NCBI GenBank assembly: GCA_003584705.1
Contig: AP018536.1
Span: 2,046,001-2,110,000 of the forward strand
DNA: 64,000 nt
DNA from: Lachnospiraceae bacterium GAM79
GTDB lineage: Bacteria > Bacillota > Clostridia > Lachnospirales > Lachnospiraceae
Reading direction: 5' to 3'
Position numbers and translations under genes: made by a program. A model generated the notes under the pieces. It saw only the letters and a list, made by a program, of their open reading frames with translations. It was not told the origin of the DNA and ran no database searches. The stretch's first letter is position 1; every line of letters begins with the position of its first letter. Positions 1-8,281 of this stretch are shown here, one piece after another.

Positions 1-291
1 TTTTAATACTATAGCACGGTCTTTCATTTTCGTAAATGCCAGATTGTCCTCGATACATGCCAGGGCTTTCGGCGCATTTTCAATAAAATAGGCTTTTCTG
101 GCACCGCGGCTTAATGCTTCGATGCCGATGCCGCCGCTGCCACTGAAAATATCCACGAACACACAGTCCGGAATATAGGTCTGCAGCATATTAAAAAGGG
201 TTTCCTTGATCCGGTCGGTGGTGGGTCTGGTATCCATTCCTTCCGGAGTCTTAAGGGGCAGACTTCTTGCAGTTCCCGCAATGACTCTCAT
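1..291 (-). CDS. rsmD: 16S rRNA (guanine966-N2)-methyltransferase RsmD, N-terminal part
   Basis: N-terminal 97 residues; the gene runs off the left edge of the window. RsmD methylates G966 of 16S rRNA using S-adenosylmethionine. The translation opens MRVIAGTARSLPLKTP, has the family-typical TRPTTDRIKETLFN stretch near residue 22, and then the Rossmann SAM-binding motif DIFSGSGGIGIEAL near residue 47. The ATG has a GGAG ribosome site about 9 nt upstream. It follows the topoisomerase A subunit gene by about 55 bp with no terminator between them, so it may be the last gene seen of that transcript. Identification rests on clear family motifs; the catalytic NPPY region lies outside the window. Confidence 0.9.
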   Translation of the reverse strand, partial: MRVIAGTARSLPLKTPEGMDTRPTTDRIKETLFNMLQTYIPDCVFVDIFSGSGGIGIEALSRGARKAYFIENAPKALACIEDNLAFTKMKDRAIVLK

Positions 292-346
292 ATGATTACT
301 CTCCGTTTTCTCTATAAATGTTGTATGAATGATTCTGTTTAAAAAG

Positions 347-2587
347 TTACACTCTCACTTTGGTGCCCTTGCTGTCACGTTTGCCGAGTTTCAGATTATT
401 CAGGATGAGCTCCTTGCCCTTATATTCAATGGTGGTCTCTACGGCATTTTTGGTATAATATACGTTTTCCACTACATCCTTGTCAGCCAGTTTCATACCG
501 CGGACACCGATGGCACCTTTCTTTTTCTCGGGGATCTCATCGATGGAGAAGCGCAGGAAAAATCCTCCCCTGGTCTGCAATACGATGTTCCGCTGGTCAG
601 TCAGGGCAGCAACGTTTACAACGCAGTCACCCTCCGCCAGCTTCGTAGCGGCAACGGTACGTTTGGTCACATCGAATTCCCCGCCGTCTACCACTTTTAA
701 CATGGACTGGGCGGTGGCGAAGATTACCCGGCACAGATTCAGCTCCTTCTGGCTGGTGATGTATATGATCTCCTCGTTCTTCTGACTGAAGTTACTTACA
801 TTGTCAATGGGTGTGCCCTTATCACGGAACTTGCCGTAAGGCAGATCCAGCACCTTGATGGTATGCATCTGTCCGGTGCTGGTGAACAGGCAGATCCTTC
901 CGGTATTTTTACAGGTGAAGACGTATTTATTTTCTGCATCTGCAGCTTCTTTATTCCGCTCGTAGGTGGAGACATCCACAGTCTTGGCATAGCCGAATCG
1001 ATCCATGAGAAATACCACATCCATCTCTTCCAGTTCTTTTTCCTTGTAGACCGCTTCCTGTCCGTTCTCGATGACAGTTTTGCGGGGATGGCTGTATTCC
1101 TTCTTGAATCCGTCCAGTTCATTCATGATGACCTGGGCCATGGAATCTCTGCGGTCCAGAATATCCTCATAGCGATAGATGTTTGCCATGGTCTCTTCGT
1201 GTTCGTTGATCAGTGCTTCCAGTTCCAGACCGATCAACTTATACAGACGCATCTCTAAGATGGCATTGGCCTGTTTCTCGGTGAACATCAGCTGGGCTGC
1301 CATGATCCTGGATTCCTTGGACTTGAACTTGATGCCATCGACCTTACCCTCTACGAGACAGGCTTTTGCCATGGCACGATCCTTGGATCCGCGTAAAATT
1401 TCAATGACCAGATCGATCACATTGCAGGCCTTGATCAGACCTTCCTGAATCTCCTTGCGCTCCTGCTCTTTGGCCAATAGATTGGTATATTTTCTGGTAG
1501 CCACTTCAAACTGGAAATCTACATTGGCCTTGATGATCTGCTTTAAGCCCATAGTCTCTGGTCTGCCGTTTGCGATAGCCAGCATATTGACACCGAAGGT
1601 ATCCTCCAGACGAGTCTTTTTATAGAGCATATTTACAAAGTTCTCGGGATCGGCATCCTTACGAAGTTCGATGACGATACGGATGCCTTCCTTGGAAGAT
1701 TGGTTGGAAATATCCACAATATCCTGTGTCTTCTTCGTCTCGGAAAGAGCGGCCACGTCGGATAAAAACTTTGCAATATTGGCACCGATCATGGTATAGG
1801 GGATCTCGGTGATCACTACATTGGTCTTCCCAGCTTTTCCCTTCTGGAATTCCACTTTGCCCCGCAGCTTGATCTTGCCGGTTCCGGTCTCATAGATGTC
1901 TTCCAGTTCATCCTTATTGATAACGATGCCGCCGGTGGGAAAATCCGGCCCCTTCAGGTAACGCATCAGTTCTTTTGTTGTGATCTCATTATTGAGCATA
2001 TAAGCCTTTACGGCATCAATGACTTCCCCGAGATTATGAGGGGGAATGCTGGTGGCCATGCCTACGGCGATCCCTTCGGAACCATTAACCAACAGGTTCG
2101 GAATCTTTACCGGCAGTACGGATGGCTCTTTTTCCGTCTCATCGAAGTTCGGAACAAAGTCTACCACATCCTTGTCCAGATCTGCCAAAAAAGCTTCCTG
2201 CGTCACCTTCTGAAGTCTTGCCTCGGTATAACGCATGGCTGCGGCACCATCTCCTTCAATGTTGCCGAAGTTACCATGGCCGTCGATCAGGGGCATGCCC
2301 TTTTTGAAATCCTGGCTCATGACTACCAGTGCCTCATAGATGGAACTGTCGCCGTGGGGGTGATATTTACCCATGGTATCACCTACGATACGGGCACTTT
2401 TACGGTAGGGGCGGTCGTAACGGATCCCCAGTTCGTGCATATCGTAGAGAGTTCTGCGCTGTACCGGTTTCAGACCGTCTCTGACATCTGGCAAAGCTCT
2501 GGCGATAATAACGCTCATGGCATAGTCGATGAACGATTTCTGCATCTCCTCGGAGTATTCTGTTTTTATGATTCTGCTGTCGTCCAT
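347..2587 (-). CDS. parC: DNA topoisomerase IV subunit A (ParC type; gyrase A homologue)
   Basis: Breakage-reunion subunit of a type II topoisomerase, which relaxes and decatenates DNA with the ATPase subunit encoded just upstream. The winged-helix/tower region and the active-site tyrosine context MRYTEARLQ are clear (Tyr about residue 120 from the chosen start), as is QRRTLYDM near residue 43. The C-terminal beta-pinwheel has no recognisable gyrase box (QRRGGKG-like). That favours topoisomerase IV over gyrase, although clostridial second gyrA/gyrB copies are often annotated ambiguously. The ATG at 2587 is preferred because GAGG lies 7 nt before it; an in-frame ATG at 2611 would add 8 residues but has no ribosome site. 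Confidence 0.85.
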   Translation of the reverse strand: MDDSRIIKTEYSEEMQKSFIDYAMSVIIARALPDVRDGLKPVQRRTLYDMHELGIRYDRPYRKSARIVGDTMGKYHPHGDSSIYEALVVMSQDFKKGMPLIDGHGNFGNIEGDGAAAMRYTEARLQKVTQEAFLADLDKDVVDFVPNFDETEKEPSVLPVKIPNLLVNGSEGIAVGMATSIPPHNLGEVIDAVKAYMLNNEITTKELMRYLKGPDFPTGGIVINKDELEDIYETGTGKIKLRGKVEFQKGKAGKTNVVITEIPYTMIGANIAKFLSDVAALSETKKTQDIVDISNQSSKEGIRIVIELRKDADPENFVNMLYKKTRLEDTFGVNMLAIANGRPETMGLKQIIKANVDFQFEVATRKYTNLLAKEQERKEIQEGLIKACNVIDLVIEILRGSKDRAMAKACLVEGKVDGIKFKSKESRIMAAQLMFTEKQANAILEMRLYKLIGLELEALINEHEETMANIYRYEDILDRRDSMAQVIMNELDGFKKEYSHPRKTVIENGQEAVYKEKELEEMDVVFLMDRFGYAKTVDVSTYERNKEAADAENKYVFTCKNTGRICLFTSTGQMHTIKVLDLPYGKFRDKGTPIDNVSNFSQKNEEIIYITSQKELNLCRVIFATAQSMLKVVDGGEFDVTKRTVAATKLAEGDCVVNVAALTDQRNIVLQTRGGFFLRFSIDEIPEKKKGAIGVRGMKLADKDVVENVYYTKNAVETTIEYKGKELILNNLKLGKRDSKGTKVRV

Positions 2588-2633
2588 TTCTGGTCCTCGC
2601 CTTTCTGACATTACATTTCAGGATCTTACGATA

Positions 2634-4556
2634 CTAGATGTCTAATTCCGCATCTGTAGCGTGATCATAAATAAAGGCTTTTCTGGGCGGTACATCTGTT
2701 CCCATGAGAAGCTCGGTCATCTCGGAAGCCATGCGGGCATCCTCGATCTCTACTAATTTCAACAATCTGCGTTCCGGATCCAGTGTGGTCTCCCACAGCT
2801 GTTCGGCATCCATCTCACCCAGACCCTTGTATCGCTGTAAGGTAAAGGGACCCTTGTGGGTCTTGCGGTATTTTTCCAGTGCCTTATCATCATACAGATA
2901 TTTTTCTTCTCCCTTGGAGGGCATGGCCTTATATAAGGGAGGCATTGCTATGTATACGTGGCCTTCGAAGATCAGATCCGGCATGAAACGATAGAATAAG
3001 GTCAGCAGCAACGTGGAAATATGTGCGCCATCCACATCGGCATCCGCCATGATAATGATCTTGTCATAGCGCAGCTTACTAATATCGAAATCGTTGCCAT
3101 AGCCCTCGGAAAATCCGCAGCCGAAAGCGTTGATCATGGTCTTGATTTCGGCGTTGGCCAGTACTTTGTCAATGCTGGCTTTCTCTACGTTCAGGATTTT
3201 ACCGCGGATCGGAAGGATGGCCTGATACATACGGTTTCTGGCAGTCTTGGCACTGCCGCCCGCAGAGTCACCCTCTACGATGAAGATCTCACACTTGGAG
3301 GGATCTCTGGACTCGCAGTTTGCAAGTTTTCCGTTGGAATCAAAGGAGAACTTCTGCTTGGTCAGCATATTGGTCTTGGCTTTTTCCTCTGTCTTACGGA
3401 TCTTGGCTGCCTTTTCCGCACAGCCGATAATGCTCTTCAAAGTCTCCAGATTGCGGTCGAAGAACCGGACGATCTCTTCGCCGGTCACCTTGGCCACGGC
3501 CTTGGCGGCATCCTGGTTGTCCAGTTTCGTCTTGGTCTGGCCTTCGAAACGGGGATCCGGGTGCTTGATGGATACCACTGCCGTCATTCCGTTCCGGACA
3601 TCGGCACCGGTAAAGTTCGCATCCTTTTCCTTTAAAATGTTCAGCTCTCTGGCATAGGTATTGATCACATTGGTGAACTGGGTCTTAAAGCCAGTAAGGT
3701 GGGTACCGCCTTCAGAGTTGTAAATGTTATTACAGAAGCCCAGTACATTCTCATGAAATTCATTCACATACTGGAAGGCCACTTCCACAGAGATTCCTTC
3801 GCTCTCGCCGGAAAAGAAAATGACATCATGGACGGTCTCTTTGGAACGGTTCATGTCTTTTATGAAGCCAATGATGCCTTCCGGTTCATGGTAGGTGACT
3901 TTCTCGGGTTCTTCTTTTCGCTTGTCTTCAAAAATGATCGTAAGCTTCGGATTCAGATAAGCGGTCTCATGCAGACGACTCTTTACTTCATCTTCCTTGA
4001 AACGGGTCTTGTCAAAGATGGTGTCATCCGGCAGGAAATTGATGGTCGTACCGGTCTCTCTGGTCTTGCCCACTACGGGAAGCAGACCGTCCACCAGATC
4101 CATGACGGGGATACCTCTCTCGTAATGATCCTCATAGATGCAGCCACCGCTCTTGACTCTTACAGTCAACCTTGTAGAAAGTGCATTTACTACAGAGGAA
4201 CCTACACCGTGCAGACCACCGCTGGTCTTATAAGCGGAGTTGTCAAATTTACCGCCGGCATGCAGGGTCGTGAATACCAGACGTTCCGCACTGATCCCTT
4301 TTTCGTGCATTCCCACGGGAATACCACGTCCGTTGTCTTCTACCGTGGCGGAGCCATCCGCTTCTAATGTTACTTTTATCGTATCACAGTATCCTGCCAG
4401 ATGCTCGTCCACAGAGTTATCTACGATCTCGTAGATCAGGTGGTTCAGACCCTTGGTGGAGACACTGCCGATATACATTCCGGGTCTCTTTCTTACCGCT
4501 TCCAGACCTTCCAGAACGGTAATACTTGAGGCATCATAATTATTGTCTTTTGCCAT
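2634..4556 (-). CDS. parE: DNA topoisomerase IV subunit B (ParE type; gyrase B homologue)
   Basis: ATPase subunit of the type II topoisomerase. In 640 residues it shows the GHKL ATPase motifs DNGRGIP (74-80) and GGLHGVG (113-119), the transducer region, then the TOPRIM metal-binding motifs EGDSAGG (428-434) and DADVDG (505-510), and a C-terminal RYKGLGEM. The length matches the usual 630-650 for Gram-positive GyrB/ParE without the proteobacterial insertion. AAGGAG lies 9 nt before the ATG. The A subunit gene follows at once, so the two are almost certainly co-transcribed. The parE rather than gyrB name is inferred from the partner's missing gyrase box and from the absence of dnaA/recF neighbours. 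Confidence 0.87.
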   Translation of the reverse strand: MAKDNNYDASSITVLEGLEAVRKRPGMYIGSVSTKGLNHLIYEIVDNSVDEHLAGYCDTIKVTLEADGSATVEDNGRGIPVGMHEKGISAERLVFTTLHAGGKFDNSAYKTSGGLHGVGSSVVNALSTRLTVRVKSGGCIYEDHYERGIPVMDLVDGLLPVVGKTRETGTTINFLPDDTIFDKTRFKEDEVKSRLHETAYLNPKLTIIFEDKRKEEPEKVTYHEPEGIIGFIKDMNRSKETVHDVIFFSGESEGISVEVAFQYVNEFHENVLGFCNNIYNSEGGTHLTGFKTQFTNVINTYARELNILKEKDANFTGADVRNGMTAVVSIKHPDPRFEGQTKTKLDNQDAAKAVAKVTGEEIVRFFDRNLETLKSIIGCAEKAAKIRKTEEKAKTNMLTKQKFSFDSNGKLANCESRDPSKCEIFIVEGDSAGGSAKTARNRMYQAILPIRGKILNVEKASIDKVLANAEIKTMINAFGCGFSEGYGNDFDISKLRYDKIIIMADADVDGAHISTLLLTLFYRFMPDLIFEGHVYIAMPPLYKAMPSKGEEKYLYDDKALEKYRKTHKGPFTLQRYKGLGEMDAEQLWETTLDPERRLLKLVEIEDARMASEMTELLMGTDVPPRKAFIYDHATDAELDI

Positions 4557-4591
4557 GAAATGGAACTCCTTATCAACACATGATTGTCTTT

Positions 4592-4597
4592 AGTATA
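4592..4597 (-). promoter_or_regulatory. possible extended -10 (TGC-TATACT) for parE-parC
   Basis: On the minus strand TGC directly precedes TATACT, about 36 nt upstream of the parE ATG. The expected -35 position reads TTTTCC, a poor match, so this rests on the extended -10 only. It lies downstream of the degV terminator, as expected for a new transcription unit. Confidence 0.4.
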
Positions 4598-4660
4598 GCA
4601 TAGATTTTGTGTTTGGAAAAGAAAAAAATACAAGGGATAGCATAGCACCCTGCCAGAAAT

Positions 4661-4695
4661 AAAAAACCACCAGTTCCCTGATTCTGAACTGGTGG
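4661..4695 (-). terminator. Rho-independent terminator after degV
   Basis: Perfect 10-bp stem CCACCAGTTC / GAACTGGTGG with a 9-nt loop. Read on the minus strand it is followed by six T residues. It sits between the degV stop and the parE promoter, ending the asp23-fakA-recG-degV transcript. Confidence 0.9.
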
Positions 4696-4724
4696 TCAAA
4701 ATTATCTGTTAGGAAATTCTTAAA

Positions 4725-5594
4725 TTACACCGTGATCTTCTTACAGCAAGCCAGTGCCAAGGCACCGGGTCCGATGTGGCAGGCAACGCTTAAGGACAGA
4801 GGATCGATATGAATATCATAGCCGGGGAATTCCGCCTCTACCTCGGTGCGAAACTGTTCTGCTGCAGCTCGGTCGTGGGTATAGGCAATCTGCAGCCAGA
4901 TATGCTTGTCCTCCGTCATGCCGCCAAAACGCTCGTTGATGTCCTTTTTAATAGCATTGATCATCATGGTTTTGCCCTGTGAGGTGGTTCTTGCCTTTGC
5001 AAAGGCATCCAGCTTTTCACCCTGAATGGTCAGCACCGGTTTCAGGCGAAGCATGGTACCGATGGCTGCGGCCGCCGGAGTGATCCGTCCGCCTTTTTTC
5101 AGATAATACAAGGTGTCCAGCATAATATAGATACTGCTGTTGAATTTATCATTTTCCAGGAATTCTTTGATCTGGGCCGCGTCTTTATCGGCTGCCGCAA
5201 GCTGCAGGGCATCCAGTGCAGACTGACGCTGGGTTACGGAGATTCTCTGGTTGTTCACGACCTGAACTCTGCCATCATAATCTGCCGCAAAGGCCATGGC
5301 ACTCTGACAGGAACCGGACAGACCGCTGCTCATGGGAATGTGTACAATCTCGTCATATTCCTGCAAAAGCTTGTCCCACAGACTGGTGACACTGTCAGGA
5401 GACGGCTGGCTGGTGGCAATATTGGCACCGGATTTCAGCTTTTCATAGAACTGCTCCTGTGTCAGGTCAATATCTTCATAATAAGTGACTTCATCAATCA
5501 TAAAAGGCATGGGAAGTACATAAATTCCAATTTTTTTCCCCTCCGCCTGCGTAATACCGCTGTTACTGTCTGTTACAATTGCTATTTTTGCCAT
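4725..5594 (-). CDS. degV: DegV family fatty-acid-binding protein (FakB type)
   Basis: 289-residue DegV-fold protein. The family binds a single fatty acid and, as FakB, presents it to the kinase FakA for acyl-phosphate formation. Visible motifs are the N-terminal IVTDSNSGI, the TSQPSP segment near residue 61, MSSGLSGS near residue 88, LKKGGRI near 164 and the C-terminal CHIGPGALAL, all typical of the lipid-headgroup site. A fakA gene lies two genes upstream in the same direction, with recG between them, supporting a FakA/FakB functional pair. No strong ribosome site is visible (AAGG 12 nt upstream). Lipid preference cannot be read from sequence. Confidence 0.88.
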   Translation of the reverse strand: MAKIAIVTDSNSGITQAEGKKIGIYVLPMPFMIDEVTYYEDIDLTQEQFYEKLKSGANIATSQPSPDSVTSLWDKLLQEYDEIVHIPMSSGLSGSCQSAMAFAADYDGRVQVVNNQRISVTQRQSALDALQLAAADKDAAQIKEFLENDKFNSSIYIMLDTLYYLKKGGRITPAAAAIGTMLRLKPVLTIQGEKLDAFAKARTTSQGKTMMINAIKKDINERFGGMTEDKHIWLQIAYTHDRAAAEQFRTEVEAEFPGYDIHIDPLSLSVACHIGPGALALACCKKITV

Positions 5595-5681
5595 TTGGTA
5601 TCTAAACCTTCCCTTTGCATTATTTTGCAGAAATTACCCGATTCGCAGTTTGAAACTTTGAACCTAAAAGTAATTTTACTG

Positions 5682-7745
5682 TCAGATGGTCCGAAAGTCA
5701 ACCATATTTGCCGAGCGATGTTCCTCAAAATATTGCCGCAACGGCAGCGTGTCTTCGCTGCTCAGTTCCGGATCTGAGCATAACAGCGTATCTACGGCTT
5801 CAGAAGCCTCCTTTAACAGTGATGCATCCGTATAGATATCTCCCAGTACAAAAGAAAATTCACCGCTCTGCCGGATTCCGAAGATATCACCGGGGCCTCT
5901 CAGTTTCAGATCCTCGGAGGCGATATGGAAACCGTCGTTGGAATGGTTCAGGATCTGCAGACGTTCCATGGTCTCTTTGGCCTCGGAAGTACTGATGAAA
6001 ATACAATAGCTCTGGAATTCTCCACGTCCTACACGTCCCCGCAGCTGGTGCAGCTGTGCCAGACCGAAGCGCTCTGCGTTCTCCACCATCATTACCGTGG
6101 CATTGGGAACATTGATGCCGACTTCAATGACTGTGGTAGAGACTAAGACATCAATCTCTTTGTTGGCAAATTCTTCCATGATACGGTTTTTGTCCGCCGG
6201 TCGCATCTTTCCATGGAGATAAGCTACCTGTACAGATGGAGGCAGAGCTGCCCGAAGCTTTTCCGTATAGTCCACGACGTTCTCCAGATCTTCAGATTCA
6301 CCCTCTTCCACCATAGGACAGATGACATAAGCCTGTCTTCCCGAGGCCACTTCTTTTGCAATAAATTCATAGGCCTTGGGACGATAGGAAGTTCCTACGA
6401 CGCAGTTCTTGATCGGCAGACGATTTGCAGGAAGCTCATCCACGACAGAAACTTTCAGATCGCCGTATAAAATGATGGCCAGCGTCCGGGGAATGGGGGT
6501 GGCACTCATGACCAGTACATGGGGTTCTTTTCCTTTGGCGGCCAGTGTCTCCCGCTGTCTTACTCCGAAACGGTGCTGCTCGTCCGTTACCACCAGTGCC
6601 AGGGAGGCATATTCCACCTTCTCCTGGATCAGGGCATGGGTCCCAATGATCAGATTGGCCTCACCGGAGGCAATTTGGGCGTAAGCCTCCCGCTTCTCTT
6701 TTGCCGTCATGGAACCGGTTAGAAGCACCGGTCGAAAAGCAATGCCGTATTCTTTTACATATCCTGAAATGGTCTCAAAATGCTGGACTGCCAGAACTTC
6801 AGTAGGGGCCATCATTGCTCCCTGATAACCATTAGCCGCACACATGAGAAGTGCCAACACTGCCAGGATCGTCTTACCGGAGCCTACATCACCCTGGATC
6901 AGCCGGTTCATGGCATAAGGACTTCCCATATCCTCTCTGAGTTCTCCCCAGACCTTTTTCTGGGCTTTTGTCAGAGGAAACGGCAGCTGCTCCAGAAATC
7001 TTACGGTATCCGCAGTCTCATACATGGGAAAATGATTCTCCGTCTTCGCCGCCAGATCTTTATTTTTCCGAAGAACCAGTAAAAAAGAAAAGAATTCTTC
7101 GAATACGATACGATTCCTTGCTGCCAGCAGTTCCTCCCGGTTTTCCGGGAAGTGCAGTGAATTGACAGCTTCCCTGTGGGAAAGCATGGGTATTTTTTGC
7201 AATACGGACTGCGGCAGATATTCTTTTTCCGGGGGATAATATTCCAGTGCCTGGGCTACGGACTTCTGCACCGTCTGGTTGGTCAGTCCTTTGGTCAGGG
7301 CATATCTGGGCAGAAGCCGACCTGATTTTTTCTGATATTCCTCCCAGGTAAACATTCTGGGCTGCTCCATGATCTTATGAGTGCCCCTCTGCTGTACCAG
7401 ACCACGGAACAGATAGAATCCGCCGGGTTTTAACACCTTTTTTAAAAATGGCATATTGAAAAAAGTTAGCTGAATGGAATCTCCGTTGTCATCCGTCAGC
7501 ACAGCGTTCAGGATCGACAGATTCCGGACCTTCTTCACATTGGGAATGGCCGTGATCTGCCCATAGATGGCCTGCACACTGCCGGCAGACGCCTCCCGGA
7601 TGGGTACCGGAGCATCATAAGTCTCGTAATCCCTGGGATAATGTCCGATCAGATCCTCCACGGTAAAAACATTGATCCTACCAAACAGAGCCGCCGTCTT
7701 CTCTCCCACACCTTTTATTCTGTTCACAGGTATTGCATCACTCAT
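5682..7745 (-). CDS. recG: ATP-dependent DNA helicase RecG
   Basis: Superfamily 2 helicase that remodels stalled forks and branched intermediates. At 687 residues it is full length. There is an N-terminal helix-hairpin-like RIKGVGEKTA and an OB-fold wedge domain (about 50-150), then helicase motif I GDVGSGKT (285-292), motif II DEQH (388-391), motif III MSATPIPRT and motif VI QLRGRVGR. AGAGGG lies about 7 nt before the ATG. The start is only 20 bp from the inverted terminal repeat of the fold-back element at 7766-8284, so transcription from asp23-fakA would have to pass through that element. Confidence 0.96.
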   Translation of the reverse strand: MSDAIPVNRIKGVGEKTAALFGRINVFTVEDLIGHYPRDYETYDAPVPIREASAGSVQAIYGQITAIPNVKKVRNLSILNAVLTDDNGDSIQLTFFNMPFLKKVLKPGGFYLFRGLVQQRGTHKIMEQPRMFTWEEYQKKSGRLLPRYALTKGLTNQTVQKSVAQALEYYPPEKEYLPQSVLQKIPMLSHREAVNSLHFPENREELLAARNRIVFEEFFSFLLVLRKNKDLAAKTENHFPMYETADTVRFLEQLPFPLTKAQKKVWGELREDMGSPYAMNRLIQGDVGSGKTILAVLALLMCAANGYQGAMMAPTEVLAVQHFETISGYVKEYGIAFRPVLLTGSMTAKEKREAYAQIASGEANLIIGTHALIQEKVEYASLALVVTDEQHRFGVRQRETLAAKGKEPHVLVMSATPIPRTLAIILYGDLKVSVVDELPANRLPIKNCVVGTSYRPKAYEFIAKEVASGRQAYVICPMVEEGESEDLENVVDYTEKLRAALPPSVQVAYLHGKMRPADKNRIMEEFANKEIDVLVSTTVIEVGINVPNATVMMVENAERFGLAQLHQLRGRVGRGEFQSYCIFISTSEAKETMERLQILNHSNDGFHIASEDLKLRGPGDIFGIRQSGEFSFVLGDIYTDASLLKEASEAVDTLLCSDPELSSEDTLPLRQYFEEHRSANMVDFRTI

Positions 7746-7793
7746 CCCAGTCCCTCTTTTCTATTTAAATGGAAAGTTAGTTAAATACATTGG

Positions 7794-8050
7794 CAAAATC
7801 CACGAACTCCCGGAGCATGCGATACACATGTCTCGATGTAAGGTCTCCGGATGTGAATTTTCTACGAAAAGTGATGAGTAGTTCTCGTCATGACGGGGCC
7901 GCCTACAGTCGACATCCATGTCGACAATCGGCTGACGCGGACATCGTGTCCGCTTTCCCCCTGCCTTTCAGCACTTTTCTAGAAAATATCAACATCCTCC
8001 GACAAACATCTTCGACATGGCACCGCATACGCCGGGAGTTCTGCGTTTTG
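7794..8050. repeat. inner inverted repeat pair A of the fold-back element
   Basis: 7794-7873 and the reverse complement of 7972-8050 align over about 80 nt with small gaps. Shared blocks include GAACTCCCGG, ATGCG, CATGTC, GATGT, GGATGT and GAAAAGTG. The loop contains three perfect dyads: CGTCATGACG (7886-7895), GTCGACATCCATGTCGAC (7908-7925) and GCGGACATCGTGTCCGC (7937-7953). Confidence 0.75.
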
Positions 8051-8268
8051 GAAAGCTTTCAAAAACCAGCAGCCCCGGCTGGGTATAAGAATAAGCAGTG
8101 CCGTAAGCAGACGTCGGTACCATAGCGTCCCAAGGGACGCATTGCGGTCGTATTGTGACCGCTTATGTACCGCTACGCTCTGCGACAGGAGCGCATCGTA
8201 CTAAAGTACGAGCGTGCCGCGTTTCTTATACCCTGCCAAGGGCTACGGGGATTTGATAGCATTTCTTT
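8051..8268. repeat. inner inverted repeat pair B of the fold-back element
   Basis: 8051-8095 pairs imperfectly with 8220-8268, anchored by the perfect GGGTATAAGAA (8081-8091) and TTCTTATACCC (8223-8233). Nested perfect hairpins lie between them: GCGTCCCAAGGGACGC (8125-8140), GCGGTC...GACCGC (8144-8162) and CGTACTAAAGTACG (8197-8210). As DNA or RNA it would fold into a branched structure. Confidence 0.75.
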
Positions 8269-8281
8269 ACTAACTTTCCAT

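Noticed and set aside
3021..3635. Long plus-strand frame opposite parE (and similar ones opposite ilvB, U32, PBP, nfnB and phoH)
   Set aside because: All lie antisense to strongly conserved proteins, have low-complexity translations and no translation signals; they are mirror frames.
7790..8125. Open frame of about 111 codons on the plus strand inside the fold-back element
   Set aside because: It spans the inverted repeat arms, has no ribosome site and a composition dictated by the palindromes. Similar frames are expected by chance in such elements.
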